Source: Oceanicola sp. 22II-s10i
GTDB taxonomy: Bacteria > Pseudomonadota > Alphaproteobacteria > Rhodobacterales > Rhodobacteraceae
Assembly: GCF_002210105.1 (NCBI RefSeq)
Contig: NZ_AQQU01000001.1
Coordinates: 966,501 to 1,030,500, forward strand
Length of the DNA: 64,000 bases
Reading direction: 5' to 3'
The notes beneath the pieces were generated by a model, which worked only from the letters and a program-made list of their open reading frames with translations, was not told the DNA's origin and did not search any database. Numbering within the stretch: the first letter of the stretch is position 1; every line of letters starts with the position of its first letter. The position numbers were made by a program, and so were the translations under genes. This document shows positions 17,990-26,611 of this stretch, one piece after another.

Positions 17990-18808
17990 TCAGTCCGTTG
18001 TGTAGGTCGGGTGGAACAGGTTGCCCGGCGACAGGGTAAAGATCTCGGCCCCGTCGGCACGGACGCCGACCGAGTGTTCGAACTGCGCGGACAGCGATTT
18101 GTCGCGGGTCACGGCGGTCCAGTCGTCGGCGAGGATCTTGGTCTCGGGGCGGCCGAGGTTCACCATCGGCTCGATCGTGAAGAACATGCCTTCCTCGATC
18201 CGCGGCCCGGTGCCGGGGCGGCCGTAATGCAGCACGTTCGGCGGCGCGTGGAACACCCGACCCAGACCGTGGCCGCAGAAGTCGCGGACCACCGACATGC
18301 GGTGCGCCTCGACATAGCTCTGGATGGCGTGGCCGATGTCACCGAAGGTGTTTCCGGGCTTCACCGCCTCGATCCCCTTCATCAGGGAATCGTGGGTGAC
18401 CTGCACCAGACGCTCGGCCTTGCGGTTCATCTTGCCCGCGACATACATCCGGCTGGTGTCGCCGTACCAGCCATCCACGATGACCGTCACGTCGATGTTC
18501 AGGATGTCCCCGTCCTTGAGCAGCTTGGTCCCCGGAATGCCGTGACAGACGACATGGTTCACCGAGATGCAGGACGCGTGCTTGTAGCCCTTGTAACCGA
18601 TGGTGGCCGAGGTGGCGCCCGCTTCGTTGACCATCTCCTCGATCCGGGCGTCGATCGCCTCGGTCGTCTGGCCGGGGAAGACGAGGGGCGCGATGCCGTC
18701 GAGGATCTCGGCAGCCAGCCGTCCGGCCTTGTGCATGCCGTCGAAGTCCGCATCCTCGTAGATGCGGATTCCATCCTTGGTCATCCTGCCGCGGTTCTCT
18801 TTGTCCAC
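17990..18808 (-). CDS. map: type I methionine aminopeptidase
   Basis: Cytoplasmic metalloenzyme removing the initiator methionine from nascent proteins. The 272-residue protein has all metal ligands in order: NIDVTVIVDGWYGDTSRMY (two aspartates, about 105-122), FCGHGLGRVFH (histidine, about 178-188), FTIEPM (glutamate, about 212) and FEHSV (glutamate, about 244), with the substrate histidine in NHVVCHGIPG. There is no N-terminal zinc-finger extension, as expected for a bacterial type Ia enzyme. It is one of several housekeeping genes here with no close operon partner. Confidence 0.97.
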   Translation of the reverse strand: MDKENRGRMTKDGIRIYEDADFDGMHKAGRLAAEILDGIAPLVFPGQTTEAIDARIEEMVNEAGATSATIGYKGYKHASCISVNHVVCHGIPGTKLLKDGDILNIDVTVIVDGWYGDTSRMYVAGKMNRKAERLVQVTHDSLMKGIEAVKPGNTFGDIGHAIQSYVEAHRMSVVRDFCGHGLGRVFHAPPNVLHYGRPGTGPRIEEGMFFTIEPMVNLGRPETKILADDWTAVTRDKSLSAQFEHSVGVRADGAEIFTLSPGNLFHPTYTTD

Positions 18809-18958
18809 CCGAAGTGCCTTTCATGGGTCTTTAGCGGGGTTCTGCCGGGAAAATAGCCGGTAGAGCCGGGATTTTCCAGAGCGCGCGCGGAATTGTAACC
18901 CTCCGCGGAGCGATTTAAGGTCGCAACACCGTCCCGTTTCGCATTTTGGGAGCATTTG

Positions 18959-19588
18959 ATGAAGGTATTTTATGTATTCGCCGCCCTGCTCATGGCGGCC
19001 TCCGCGGTCTCTGCCGACTGCGCGCAGGAGATCGACGCGCTGTTCGATGGACCGATGAGCAGCTTTGCCCGTCCGCCGCATACGCAGGTCATGACCGCCT
19101 TTGCCGCCGATGGATCAGAGGAGGCGGTGGTCGATCAGTGGGTCGAAACGCCGTTGCGCTACGCCTCGCAGACGCGGGGCCAGGCGGTGGTCATGCTGAT
19201 CGACGAGACCAAGATGTGGTCCGGGCCGACGCTTGACGGCCCGTGGACTCCGATGGGGACGCCGCTGCCGAACGGGCGGCGCGAATGGCAGGAAAAACAG
19301 GACGCCGATCGCCGCGCCAACGTGACCGAGCCGGAGTGTCTGGGCGCACAGGATCTGAACGGGACTGCCGTGACGGTCTACCGGTTCCACACCAAGACGA
19401 ACCCGGACGAATTCGGCGCGTGGTTCGGCGGGCGGCAGACGATCTTTGTCGAAGAGGCGACCGGGCATCTCCTGCGGACCGAGTTGCGGGACAGCACCGC
19501 GCACTACCAGCCGACGCCGGATGGCAAGACGGTGGTGATCGACATGACCTACGATCCGGACCTCAAGCTGGTCGTTCCCGACAACTGA
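18959..19588 (+). CDS. secreted hypothetical protein
   Basis: A 209-residue protein with a clear signal peptide (MKVFYVFAALLMAASAVSA, cleavage near residue 19-20). The mature part starts DCAQEIDALFDGPM and contains a single further cysteine in EPECLGAQDL. The later stretch (VTVYRFHTKTNPDEFGAW, then TIFVEEATGHLLRTEL) looks like an outer-membrane-lipoprotein-type beta sheet, but no family is recognised. The ATG at 18959 is preferred over the adjacent TTG at 18956; TTGGGAG lies upstream. Its last 40 bases overlap the end of the convergent sfsA gene. Confidence 0.7.
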   Translation: MKVFYVFAALLMAASAVSADCAQEIDALFDGPMSSFARPPHTQVMTAFAADGSEEAVVDQWVETPLRYASQTRGQAVVMLIDETKMWSGPTLDGPWTPMGTPLPNGRREWQEKQDADRRANVTEPECLGAQDLNGTAVTVYRFHTKTNPDEFGAWFGGRQTIFVEEATGHLLRTELRDSTAHYQPTPDGKTVVIDMTYDPDLKLVVPDN

Positions 19589-20289
19589 CCGGTCAGCTGC
19601 AACGGCTGCGCGACCTCGACCGCATCCGGCGTGATGGCGCAGCCGATGGCCATGACCTCGACTCCCGCCGCCAGCGTGGGGGCGATCGCCGCGGCATAGG
19701 CCGGGTCGATGTCGGCGGCCACGTCGACCGCGTCGCAGTCGGTGCGCTGGACGAGGAACAGCAGCACGGCCCGGTGCCCGGCGCGGGCGACCTCGGCCAG
19801 TTCGTTCAGGTGTTTCAGCCCGCGCGCGGTGACGCTGTCGGGAAACTCCGCCAGACCGGGGCGGCGGGACAGCGTGACCGACTTCACCTCGACATAGGCG
19901 TCGGGCCGTCCGTCCCCGCGCAAGAGGAAGTCGATGCGGCTGCCGGTGCCGTAATTCTGCTCGGGCCGCACCTCGGCATAGCCGTCGAGGCCGGGCAGGG
20001 CGCCGGCCATCAGCACGTCGCGCAGCGCCCGGTTCGGAACCGAGGTGTCGACGCCGGTGAAATGGCCGTTCTCGTGTTCCACCAGACGCCAGCCATACCT
20101 CAGCTTCTTCCGGGGATCGTCGTTCGGCTCCACCCAAATCCGCGTGCCCGGATCGGCCAGCCCCATCATCGAACCGGGGTTGGCACAATGGGCCACCGCC
20201 TCGGTCCCGTCGTCCAGCCGGATATCGGCGAGGAAGCGTTTGTAGCGGCGGATCAGCCGCGCGGGGAGAAGGGGGGTTTGAAACCGCAT
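19549..20289 (-). CDS. sfsA: DNA/RNA nuclease SfsA
   Basis: SfsA was named for stimulating sugar fermentation in E. coli and has a PD-(D/E)XK nuclease-like fold with nucleic-acid binding. The 246-residue product has family signatures: RFLADIRLDDG, HCANPGSMMGLADPGTRIWV (about 34-53), the SRIDFLLRGDGRPDAYVEVKSVTLS nuclease core (Asp, Glu and Lys in order) and FPDSVTARGLKHLNEL. I start at the ATG at 20289, which gives MRFQTPLLPARLIRRY; the upstream codons are not family-like. The C-terminal tail after VEVAQPLQL is slightly longer than usual and is where the overlap with the convergent gene lies. Confidence 0.93.
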   Translation of the reverse strand: MRFQTPLLPARLIRRYKRFLADIRLDDGTEAVAHCANPGSMMGLADPGTRIWVEPNDDPRKKLRYGWRLVEHENGHFTGVDTSVPNRALRDVLMAGALPGLDGYAEVRPEQNYGTGSRIDFLLRGDGRPDAYVEVKSVTLSRRPGLAEFPDSVTARGLKHLNELAEVARAGHRAVLLFLVQRTDCDAVDVAADIDPAYAAAIAPTLAAGVEVMAIGCAITPDAVEVAQPLQLTGQLSGTTSLRSGS

Positions 20290-20336
20290 GAGGCCGGGCC
20301 TATACCCTTCGTCAGGCGCACTCAAGGAGGTCCCGG

Positions 20337-21059
20337 ATGCCCAACCCTACCGCTGCGATGCTGGTGATCGGCGACGAGATTCTCTCGGGCCGGACCCGCG
20401 ACGCCAACATGCATTTCCTCGCGCAGGAACTGGTGAAGCACGGCGTCGACCTCAAGGAGGTGCGCATCGTCAGTGACGATCGCGAGGCCATCGTGACCAC
20501 GGTCAAGGCTTTGTCCGAAACCTATGACGAGGTCTTCACCTCGGGCGGGATCGGGCCGACACACGACGACATCACCGCCGACTGTATCGCCGAAGCGTTC
20601 GGCTGCCACATCGACGTGCGCGACGATGCCGCCGCGCTGCTGCGCGCCCACTGGGAACGGCGCGGGGTGGAGATCACGAACGCCCGGATGCGTATGGCGC
20701 GGATCCCGGACGGGGCCACGCTGATCGACAACCCGGTTTCCATCGCGCCCGGGTTCACGGTCGGCAACGTGCATATCATGGCCGGCGTTCCAGCGGTGTT
20801 CCAGGCGATGGTCGCGACGATCCTGCCCCGGATCACCGGCGGGCAGCCGCTGCTCAGCCAGTCGCTGAGGATCGAACGGGGCGAGGGCGAGATCGCGGAG
20901 CCGCTCGGGGCGCTGGCAAAGGAATACGCGGACCTGTCATTTGGGTCCTACCCCTATTCCCAGAACGGCGTGTTCGGGGCAAATGTCGTGGTCCGTGGCG
21001 TCGATGGCGCACGGATCGACGAAGCCATGACCAAACTTGCAGAGATGTTCCCCGCATGA
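20337..21059 (+). CDS. molybdopterin-binding (CinA/MoaB-type) domain protein
   Basis: A 240-residue stand-alone MoCF_biosynth domain protein related to the N-terminal part of CinA. It opens with AAMLVIGDEILSGRTRDANM and contains VFTSGGIGPTHDDITADCIAEAFG (about 63-86), the ligand-binding loop of the family; the CinA deamidase domain is absent. Such short members are annotated as competence/damage-inducible-like, and in some cases as nicotinamide-nucleotide or molybdenum-cofactor related; which applies here is not visible. An AAGGAGG ribosome site precedes the ATG. It overlaps the following acetyltransferase gene (ATGA). Confidence 0.88.
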   Translation: MPNPTAAMLVIGDEILSGRTRDANMHFLAQELVKHGVDLKEVRIVSDDREAIVTTVKALSETYDEVFTSGGIGPTHDDITADCIAEAFGCHIDVRDDAAALLRAHWERRGVEITNARMRMARIPDGATLIDNPVSIAPGFTVGNVHIMAGVPAVFQAMVATILPRITGGQPLLSQSLRIERGEGEIAEPLGALAKEYADLSFGSYPYSQNGVFGANVVVRGVDGARIDEAMTKLAEMFPA

Positions 21060-21778
21060 CCGACCTCAATCGCCTCTTCGCCACGCTCGAAGCCACATGG
21101 CCCGCCGCGCACAAGTTTTCCGTGGGTCCCTTCACGATCCGCGACGGCAAGGGCGGCGGCAAGCGCGTGTCGGCGGCGACGGCGGAAGACGCGGTCACCG
21201 AGGCCGAGATCGACGCGGCGGAGCAGGCTATGCTGGACCTCGGCCAGACGCGGCTGTTCATGATCCGCCCCGGCGATGCCGCGCTGGACGAGATGCTGGC
21301 GGCGCGGGGTTATGTCGTCGTGGATCCGACCCGGCTCTATGCCGCGCCCGTCGATACGGTGGCGGATCAGACAAAGACCGGCAAGGACGTCAAGACGATC
21401 CACGGCTGGGGCCCGCTGGCCTTCATGGTCGAGCTGTGGCGCGACGGCGGGATCGGGCCCGAGCGGCTGGCGGTGATGGACCGCGCGATCGAGCCGCATA
21501 CCGGGTTCCTCGGCCGCATGGGCAATGAGGTCGGCGGCACCGCCTTCGCGGCGGTCTACGAGGACATCGCGATGCTGCACGCGCTGGAGGTCCGCAAGGG
21601 ATCGCGCCGCAGCGGCATGGGGCGCGGTGCGACGATCGACGCGGCCATGTGGGCGCGCGATCATGGGGCGACGACATTCGCGCTGGCCTGCACCGAGGCG
21701 AATACGGCGGCGAATGCGCTATACTCCTCACTCGGGATGAAGGTGATCGGCGGCTACCACTACCGCCAGAAGCTCTGA
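21056..21778 (+). CDS. GNAT-family N-acetyltransferase
   Basis: A 240-residue acyltransferase. The acetyl-CoA pyrophosphate loop is at about residues 181-189 (VRKGSRRSGMGRGATIDAAM, pattern R-x-x-G-x-G), followed by the usual TEANTAANALYSSLGMKVIG ending in which the new methyl- or amino-acceptor domain closes. The N-terminal 110 residues lack clear GNAT character and may be a second, degenerate half. Substrate is unknown. Translation is coupled to the molybdopterin-binding-domain gene, and 12 bases separate it from the next gene, so this is a four-gene run. Confidence 0.87.
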   Translation: MTDLNRLFATLEATWPAAHKFSVGPFTIRDGKGGGKRVSAATAEDAVTEAEIDAAEQAMLDLGQTRLFMIRPGDAALDEMLAARGYVVVDPTRLYAAPVDTVADQTKTGKDVKTIHGWGPLAFMVELWRDGGIGPERLAVMDRAIEPHTGFLGRMGNEVGGTAFAAVYEDIAMLHALEVRKGSRRSGMGRGATIDAAMWARDHGATTFALACTEANTAANALYSSLGMKVIGGYHYRQKL

Positions 21779-21790
21779 AGGAGGTCGCGC

Positions 21791-22366
21791 ATGGCCCGCA
21801 AGGACAACGGCGTCACCGCGCTCGACCTGCCGATGGTCGATCCGCTGCCGCCGCAGACGCAGAAGTATTTCGACATCTGCCAGGACAAGCTGGGCCTCGT
21901 GCCGAACGTTCTCAAGGCGCATGCCTTCGACATCGACAAGCTGAACGCCTTCACCGCGCTCTACAACGACCTGATGCTGAACGACAGCGGCCTGACCAAG
22001 CTGGAGCGCGAGATGATCGCGGTCACGGTGTCGTCGATCAATCGCTGCTTCTATTGCCTGACAGCACATGGCGCGGCGGTGCGGGAACTGTCGGGCGATC
22101 CGATACTGGGCGAGCATCTGGTGATGAACTGGCGCACCGCGCCGGTGACGCCGGAACAGCGCGCGATGCTGGAATTCGCCTCCAAGATGACCGTGGAAAG
22201 CCACGCGATCACCGAGGCCGACCGGCAGGCGCTGCGCGACCACGGGTTCTCTGACCGCGACATCTGGGACATCGCCAATGTCGCGGCCTTCTTCAACATG
22301 TCGAACCGCGTGGCCTCGGCCGTCGACATGCGTCCGAACGACGAATACCACGGGCTGGGCCGCTGA
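21791..22366 (+). CDS. AhpD-like peroxidase-related protein
   Basis: A 191-residue carboxymuconolactone-decarboxylase/AhpD-fold protein. The redox motif is CFYC in SINRCFYCLTAHGAAVREL (about residues 78-96), with the downstream histidine expected for the AhpD proton relay. The closing stretch, DIWDIANVAAFFNMSNRVASAVDMRPNDEYH, is typical of the uncharacterised peroxidase-related enzyme subfamily. It probably reduces peroxides or acts as a thiol oxidoreductase. AGGAGG precedes the ATG. One base separates its stop from the GTG start of the following gene. Confidence 0.9.
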   Translation: MARKDNGVTALDLPMVDPLPPQTQKYFDICQDKLGLVPNVLKAHAFDIDKLNAFTALYNDLMLNDSGLTKLEREMIAVTVSSINRCFYCLTAHGAAVRELSGDPILGEHLVMNWRTAPVTPEQRAMLEFASKMTVESHAITEADRQALRDHGFSDRDIWDIANVAAFFNMSNRVASAVDMRPNDEYHGLGR

Positions 22367-22367
22367 G

Positions 22368-23345
22368 GTGACGGGGCGGAGATCATCCGCTCTGACCGTC
22401 GGCGTTCTGATGCTCGGACTGTCGGCGGGGCCGGGTCTGGCATTCGATCTGGCGCTGCCCACCTCGGCGCGGGTGACGGCCGAATCCATCAGCGATCACG
22501 ACAGCTATTCCCTGCCGGTCGGCGTCTTTTCCGGCGGCAGGTTGCCGGTGTTGGAAGTCGAGGGCCGTGTCACCCGCCGCGCGTGGCAGGTGCCGACGCA
22601 GGGGATGACGACCCTGCAGTTCATGGCGCCGTTCCGCGAGCAGGTGACGAAGGCGGGCTACGACATCATCCTCGAATGCGCCGACCGGGCCTGCGGCGGC
22701 TTCGATTTCCGCTATGCGACCGAGCTGTTCCAGGCCCCCGCGATGATCGTCGACCTGTTCGACTACCGGGTTCTGACCGCCTCGCGCGGGACAGGCGACC
22801 GGGCGAGCCACCTGCTGATCCTCGTCAGCAATGCCGCGACCTCCGGCTATATCCAAGCGGTCGTGATCGAGCCCGAAGGCGCCCAGACCGGCACGGGCAC
22901 CCCGCCGCCGTCCGATGTCGCGGAGCCTCTGCCCGAGGTGCCCGAGGATGCGGAAGGTGTCAGCGCCCGGCTGGAACGGGACGGCCACGTCGCGCTGGCC
23001 GATCTGGAATTCGCCACCGGCTCGTCGGACCTGACCGAAGGCAGCTATACCTCTCTGGCCGCGCTGGCGCTCTACCTCAAATCCTCGCCCGGCCTCAGGA
23101 TCGCGCTGGTCGGGCACACGGACACGCAGGGATCGCTCGAAGCCAACATCGCCCTGTCCCGCCGCCGGGCGCAGTCGGTCGCGGAGCGGCTGGTCGACCG
23201 CCATGGCGTCCCGCGCGGGCAGCTGGATGCCGAGGGCATGGGCTATCTCGCCCCGATCGCCAGCAACCTCAGCGCCGCCGGGCGCGAGGCGAACCGGCGG
23301 GTCGAGGCGGTGCTGCTGAACACGGAAATCCCGAACCGGGAATAA
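22368..23345 (+). CDS. OmpA-family outer-membrane/periplasmic protein
   Basis: A 325-residue protein with a C-terminal OmpA-like peptidoglycan-binding domain (about 205-320): LADLEFATGSSDLTEGSYTS, the LVGHTDTQGSLEANIALSRRRAQSV helix-turn, then LDAEGMGYLAPIASN and NRRVEAVL. The diaminopimelate-binding aspartate and arginine positions are present. GTG at 22368 gives a good signal peptide (about 1-28); a further-upstream start would overlap the AhpD-like gene by 90 bases and has no secretion signal. The central part is unlike known barrels, so it is more likely a periplasmic anchor than a full porin. Confidence 0.85.
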   Translation: MTGRRSSALTVGVLMLGLSAGPGLAFDLALPTSARVTAESISDHDSYSLPVGVFSGGRLPVLEVEGRVTRRAWQVPTQGMTTLQFMAPFREQVTKAGYDIILECADRACGGFDFRYATELFQAPAMIVDLFDYRVLTASRGTGDRASHLLILVSNAATSGYIQAVVIEPEGAQTGTGTPPPSDVAEPLPEVPEDAEGVSARLERDGHVALADLEFATGSSDLTEGSYTSLAALALYLKSSPGLRIALVGHTDTQGSLEANIALSRRRAQSVAERLVDRHGVPRGQLDAEGMGYLAPIASNLSAAGREANRRVEAVLLNTEIPNRE

Positions 23346-23355
23346 TCGCCGTGTC

Positions 23356-24570
23356 TCAGGACATCTCGGCCTGCGCCAGCGGCCCCGGCTCCTCGCGGAT
23401 CGGCAGGTGGATCAGCGCCGCCAGCAGGCCGAGCGCGATGGCCGCCCACCACATCGGCGTGTAGTCCTGATTGAGGTCATAGATCCGCCCGCCCATCCAT
23501 GCCCCGATGAAGCTGCCCGTCTGGTGGCTGAGGAACACCAGTCCGGCCAGCGTCGACAGGAACTTCAGCCCCTGCGTCTGCGCGACCAGCCCCATCGTCA
23601 GCGGCACGGTCGACAGCCACAGCAGCCCCATGACGGCCGAGAACACCAGCACCGTCGCCTCGGACACCGGGAGCGAGATGAAGATCGCGATGACGACCGC
23701 GCGTGTGAAGTAGATGCCGCTGAGCACCTTCTTCTTCGACAGCACCTGCCCGGACCACCCAGACAGGAACGACCCGGCGATGTTGAACAGCCCGATCAGC
23801 GCCAGCGACCACGCGCCCACCCACCGGGCGAGGCCGATATCGACCACGTAGGCGGGCAGGTGGGTCTGGATGAAGGCGACGTGGAACCCGCAGACGAAGA
23901 AGCCGAAGAACAGGCACAGGTAACTGCGGTCACGGAACGCGGCGGTGATCGCGGTCCCGAACGCGCCCGCGCCCGACCCGGTGGCGGTCGGGACCGAGAC
24001 GCGCGAGATGAAGATGAGGAACGGCAGGATCAGGGCGAAGCTGAAGCCGATGGCGATCAGCGCGGTTTGCCAGCCGAAGCCGCCGATCATCAGGCTGGCC
24101 GAGGGGGCCGATACGAACATCCCCAGCGACGCGGCAGCGGTGCCGAGCCCCAGGATAAAGCTGCGCCGCTCGGCCGTGACGATCTTGCCGAGCGCGCCGA
24201 TGACGATGGGAAACGACGCCGCCCCGGTGCCCGCGCCGACCAGCAGGCCTGTCATGACGAACAGGACAGGATCGGTGGTCATGCCGCGCAGGACGAACCC
24301 GAGCCCGGCGCAGATGGCGCCGAATGCCAGCACGCGGGCGGTGCCATACCGGTCCGCGATGGCCCCCGCGACCGGTTGCGCGAACCCCCATGTCAGCGCC
24401 TGCACGGCGACCGACAGTGAAAACGTCTCGCGCCCCCAGCCCAGTTCGGCGGACATCGGCGCAAGGAAGACGCCGAAGGTGGCCGCGAAGCCGAAGCCGA
24501 GGAAGGCGACCATGCACCCGGCAAAGATCGCCACGTTCACGTCAGACGGCTTTGCGGTCCGGGTCGCCAT
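23356..24570 (-). CDS. major facilitator superfamily transporter
   Basis: A 404-residue inner-membrane carrier with about twelve hydrophobic segments. The loop 2-3 motif reads GAIADRYGTARVLAFG (about 70-85), and the LSGWSGQVLSKKKVLSGIY loop (about 275-293) is its second-half counterpart. The overall sequence resembles the oxalate/formate or monocarboxylate-type MFS subgroup, but substrate cannot be fixed. I place the start at the ATG at 24570 (MATRTAKPSDVNVAIFAG); the GTG at 24615 would prepend 15 unremarkable residues. It converges on the OmpA-family gene with a 10-base gap. Confidence 0.85.
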   Translation of the reverse strand: MATRTAKPSDVNVAIFAGCMVAFLGFGFAATFGVFLAPMSAELGWGRETFSLSVAVQALTWGFAQPVAGAIADRYGTARVLAFGAICAGLGFVLRGMTTDPVLFVMTGLLVGAGTGAASFPIVIGALGKIVTAERRSFILGLGTAAASLGMFVSAPSASLMIGGFGWQTALIAIGFSFALILPFLIFISRVSVPTATGSGAGAFGTAITAAFRDRSYLCLFFGFFVCGFHVAFIQTHLPAYVVDIGLARWVGAWSLALIGLFNIAGSFLSGWSGQVLSKKKVLSGIYFTRAVVIAIFISLPVSEATVLVFSAVMGLLWLSTVPLTMGLVAQTQGLKFLSTLAGLVFLSHQTGSFIGAWMGGRIYDLNQDYTPMWWAAIALGLLAALIHLPIREEPGPLAQAEMS

Positions 24571-24668
24571 GGCTCTGCGCTCACTGATCGGAATTGGTCC
24601 GACCGAGCGTGCCACGGGTCGCCCGGCCGATCAATCCGAGTCGACCACGGCCTTGGGGGCGCGACATG

Positions 24669-24692
24669 AAAAGGGCGGCCCGAAGGCCGCCC
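24669..24692 (-). terminator. Rho-independent terminator after gabD
   Basis: On the minus strand GGGCGGCC-TTCG-GGCCGCCC (8 bp stem, UUCG tetraloop) is followed by TTTTC, 22 bases after the gabD stop. The tetraloop and T-run make this a confident terminator. Confidence 0.88.
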
Positions 24693-24713
24693 CACATCAA
24701 TCCTTGGATCGGA

Positions 24714-26189
24714 TCAGACCGACATGCAGATGTATTTCATCTCGAGGTAGTCCTCGATCCCGTGATGGCTGCCCTCGCGCCCGAGGCCCGACTGCTTGAC
24801 GCCGCCGAACGGTGCCACCTCGGTCGAGATGATGCCGGTGTTCACGCCGACGATCCCGTACTCCAGCGCCTCGGCGACCTTGTACACGCGGCTCAGGTCC
24901 TTGGCGTAGAAGTAGGACGCCAGCCCGAAGATCGTGTCGTTGGCCATGGCGATCACGTCATCTACGGTGTCGAACTTGAACAGCGGGGCCAGCGGGCCGA
25001 AGGTCTCGTCCTGCGCGACCTGCATGTCCTGCGTGACGCCGGTCACGATGGTCGGCGGGCAGAAGTTGCTGTTCATGTCGCCCAGATCGCCGCCGTAGAA
25101 TACCAGTGCCCCTTTCGAGGTCGCATCCTCCAGATGCTCCTTCACCTTCTCCTTGGCGTCGGCGTTGATCAGCGGGCCGAGCTGCGTGCCGTCTTCCAGC
25201 CCGTCGCCGACCTTCATCTTGCTCAGCGCCTCCTTCAGCTTTTCGGCGAAGGCGTCATAGACACCGGCCTGCACGTAGATCCGGTTGGCGCAGACGCAGG
25301 TCTGGCCGTTGTTGCGGAACTTGCACATGATCGCGCCCTCGACGGCCGCGTCGATGTCGGCGTCGTCGAACACGATGAACGGCGCGTTGCCACCCAGCTC
25401 CATCGAGCACTTCATGACCTGATCGGCCGCCTGCCGCAGCAGGATACGCCCGACCTCGGTCGAGCCGGTGAAGGTCAGCTTGCGTACCTTGGGGTTCTCG
25501 CAGAACTCCTTGCCCGCATCCGAGCTCTTAGACGAGGTCACGATCGAGAAGACCCCCTTGGGGATCCCCGCGCGTTCCGCGAGCACGCCCATGACGAGCG
25601 CCGACAGCGGCGTCTCCTTGGCGGGCCGCCCGACGAAGGCGCAGCCTGCGGCCAGCGCAGGCCCGGCCTTGCGGGTGATCATCGCGTTCGGGAAATTCCA
25701 CGGCGTGATGGATGCCGCGACGCCGATCGGCTGCTTCAGCACCATGATCCGCTTGTCGCGCTGGTGGCCGGGGATCGTCTCGCCGTAGACCCGCTTGGCC
25801 TCCTCGGCGAAGAACTCAATGAAGGACGCGCCATAGGCGATCTCGCCCTTGGCCTCGGCCAGCGGCTTGCCCTGCTCGGCGGTCAGGATGGTGCCCAGGT
25901 CGTCCTGGTTCTCCATCATCAGGTCGAACCACTTGCGCAGGACGGCGGCGCGTTCCTTGCCGGTCCAGCTGGCCCAGTCCTTCTGCGCCTCGTAGGCCTT
26001 GTCGATGGCCGTGGCGATCTGCGCCCGGCTCAGGTCGGCGACACGGGCGATGACATCGCCGCGCGCGGGGTTGGTGACGTCGAACGTGCCTTCGTCGCCC
26101 TGAACCCATTCGCCGGCCAGATAGGCGGCCTCGACGAGGAGGGAGGGATCCTTCAGAAGGGATTTCAGATCGGTTGTGCTGTCCAGCAT
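24714..26189 (-). CDS. gabD: NAD(P)-dependent succinate-semialdehyde dehydrogenase
   Basis: Aldehyde dehydrogenase oxidising succinate semialdehyde to succinate, the last step of 4-aminobutyrate use. At 491 residues it has normal length, with the nucleotide loop ITPWNFPNAMITRKAGPALAAGCAF (about 160-185), the FTGSTEVGR motif (about 240), the general base in MELGGNAPFIVFDDAD (about 260) and the catalytic cysteine in NNGQTCVCANRIYV (about 300). The extra cysteine two residues after the catalytic one and the GLED segment fit the GabD subgroup. The gene is monocistronic, closed by a UUCG terminator, and its 5' region is followed by a geneless stretch to 26512. Confidence 0.92.
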   Translation of the reverse strand: MLDSTTDLKSLLKDPSLLVEAAYLAGEWVQGDEGTFDVTNPARGDVIARVADLSRAQIATAIDKAYEAQKDWASWTGKERAAVLRKWFDLMMENQDDLGTILTAEQGKPLAEAKGEIAYGASFIEFFAEEAKRVYGETIPGHQRDKRIMVLKQPIGVAASITPWNFPNAMITRKAGPALAAGCAFVGRPAKETPLSALVMGVLAERAGIPKGVFSIVTSSKSSDAGKEFCENPKVRKLTFTGSTEVGRILLRQAADQVMKCSMELGGNAPFIVFDDADIDAAVEGAIMCKFRNNGQTCVCANRIYVQAGVYDAFAEKLKEALSKMKVGDGLEDGTQLGPLINADAKEKVKEHLEDATSKGALVFYGGDLGDMNSNFCPPTIVTGVTQDMQVAQDETFGPLAPLFKFDTVDDVIAMANDTIFGLASYFYAKDLSRVYKVAEALEYGIVGVNTGIISTEVAPFGGVKQSGLGREGSHHGIEDYLEMKYICMSV

Positions 26190-26512
26190 GGCGGCTCTTC
26201 CTGCATTGGTGCTTGCCTAGGCTGATCACTTAGGCCCCGAATTGTCCAGCGCCAGCACGGATCGGCCATGTCCGGGCGCGACGGGCTCGATCTGCCAGAG
26301 GCAACCGCTTACAGATCGGAACGCATGCTGCGCCTCCGCCGGATCCCGGTCTCGATCAGAACCGGCGCGGACGAATGCCCTGTCTTCGGAAACGGGAAAA
26401 GAGCCCCAACCTCAAACTGGCAGGCCAGCCGGTAGCCCGCCGAATATCGTTATCCTTCAGAATAATAGAAGCCCTGACCGATCCCGGAAACGAAACTGTC
26501 CGCACCCTTGCC
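26190..26512. other. 323-base stretch upstream of gabD without a gene
   Basis: No coding frame with convincing protein or ribosome-site character was found. A 55-codon frame at 26268-26435 on the plus strand lacks a ribosome site. The region presumably holds the gabD promoter, but no clear -35/-10 pair is evident. It merges at 26513 into the repeat element. Confidence 0.5.
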
Positions 26513-26586
26513 CCGTCCCCTGCTTCTTCTGGTCAAAAATACTTTGGGGGGGCTGCCGCAGGCAGCGGGGGGCAGACAGCCCCCCT
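26513..26586. repeat. Rhodobacterales-type intergenic repeat, copy A
   Basis: A repeat beginning CCGTCCCCTGCTTCTTCTGGT, identical over 21 bases to copy B at 59952-59972. Then come AAAAATAC and two hairpins: GCTGCC-GCA-GGCAGC (26552-26566) and GGGGGGC-AGACA-GCCCCCC (26567-26585). It lies 26 bases beyond the stop of the P1 peptidase gene, where the hairpins could act as a terminator or 3'-end stabiliser. Confidence 0.75.
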
Positions 26587-26611
26587 CCTACCACGGCGGC
26601 AAGCGCCACCC

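Noticed and set aside
26268..26435. A 55-codon plus-strand frame upstream of gabD
   Set aside because: No ribosome site, no conserved-looking features, and only moderate third-position GC; not supportable as a gene.
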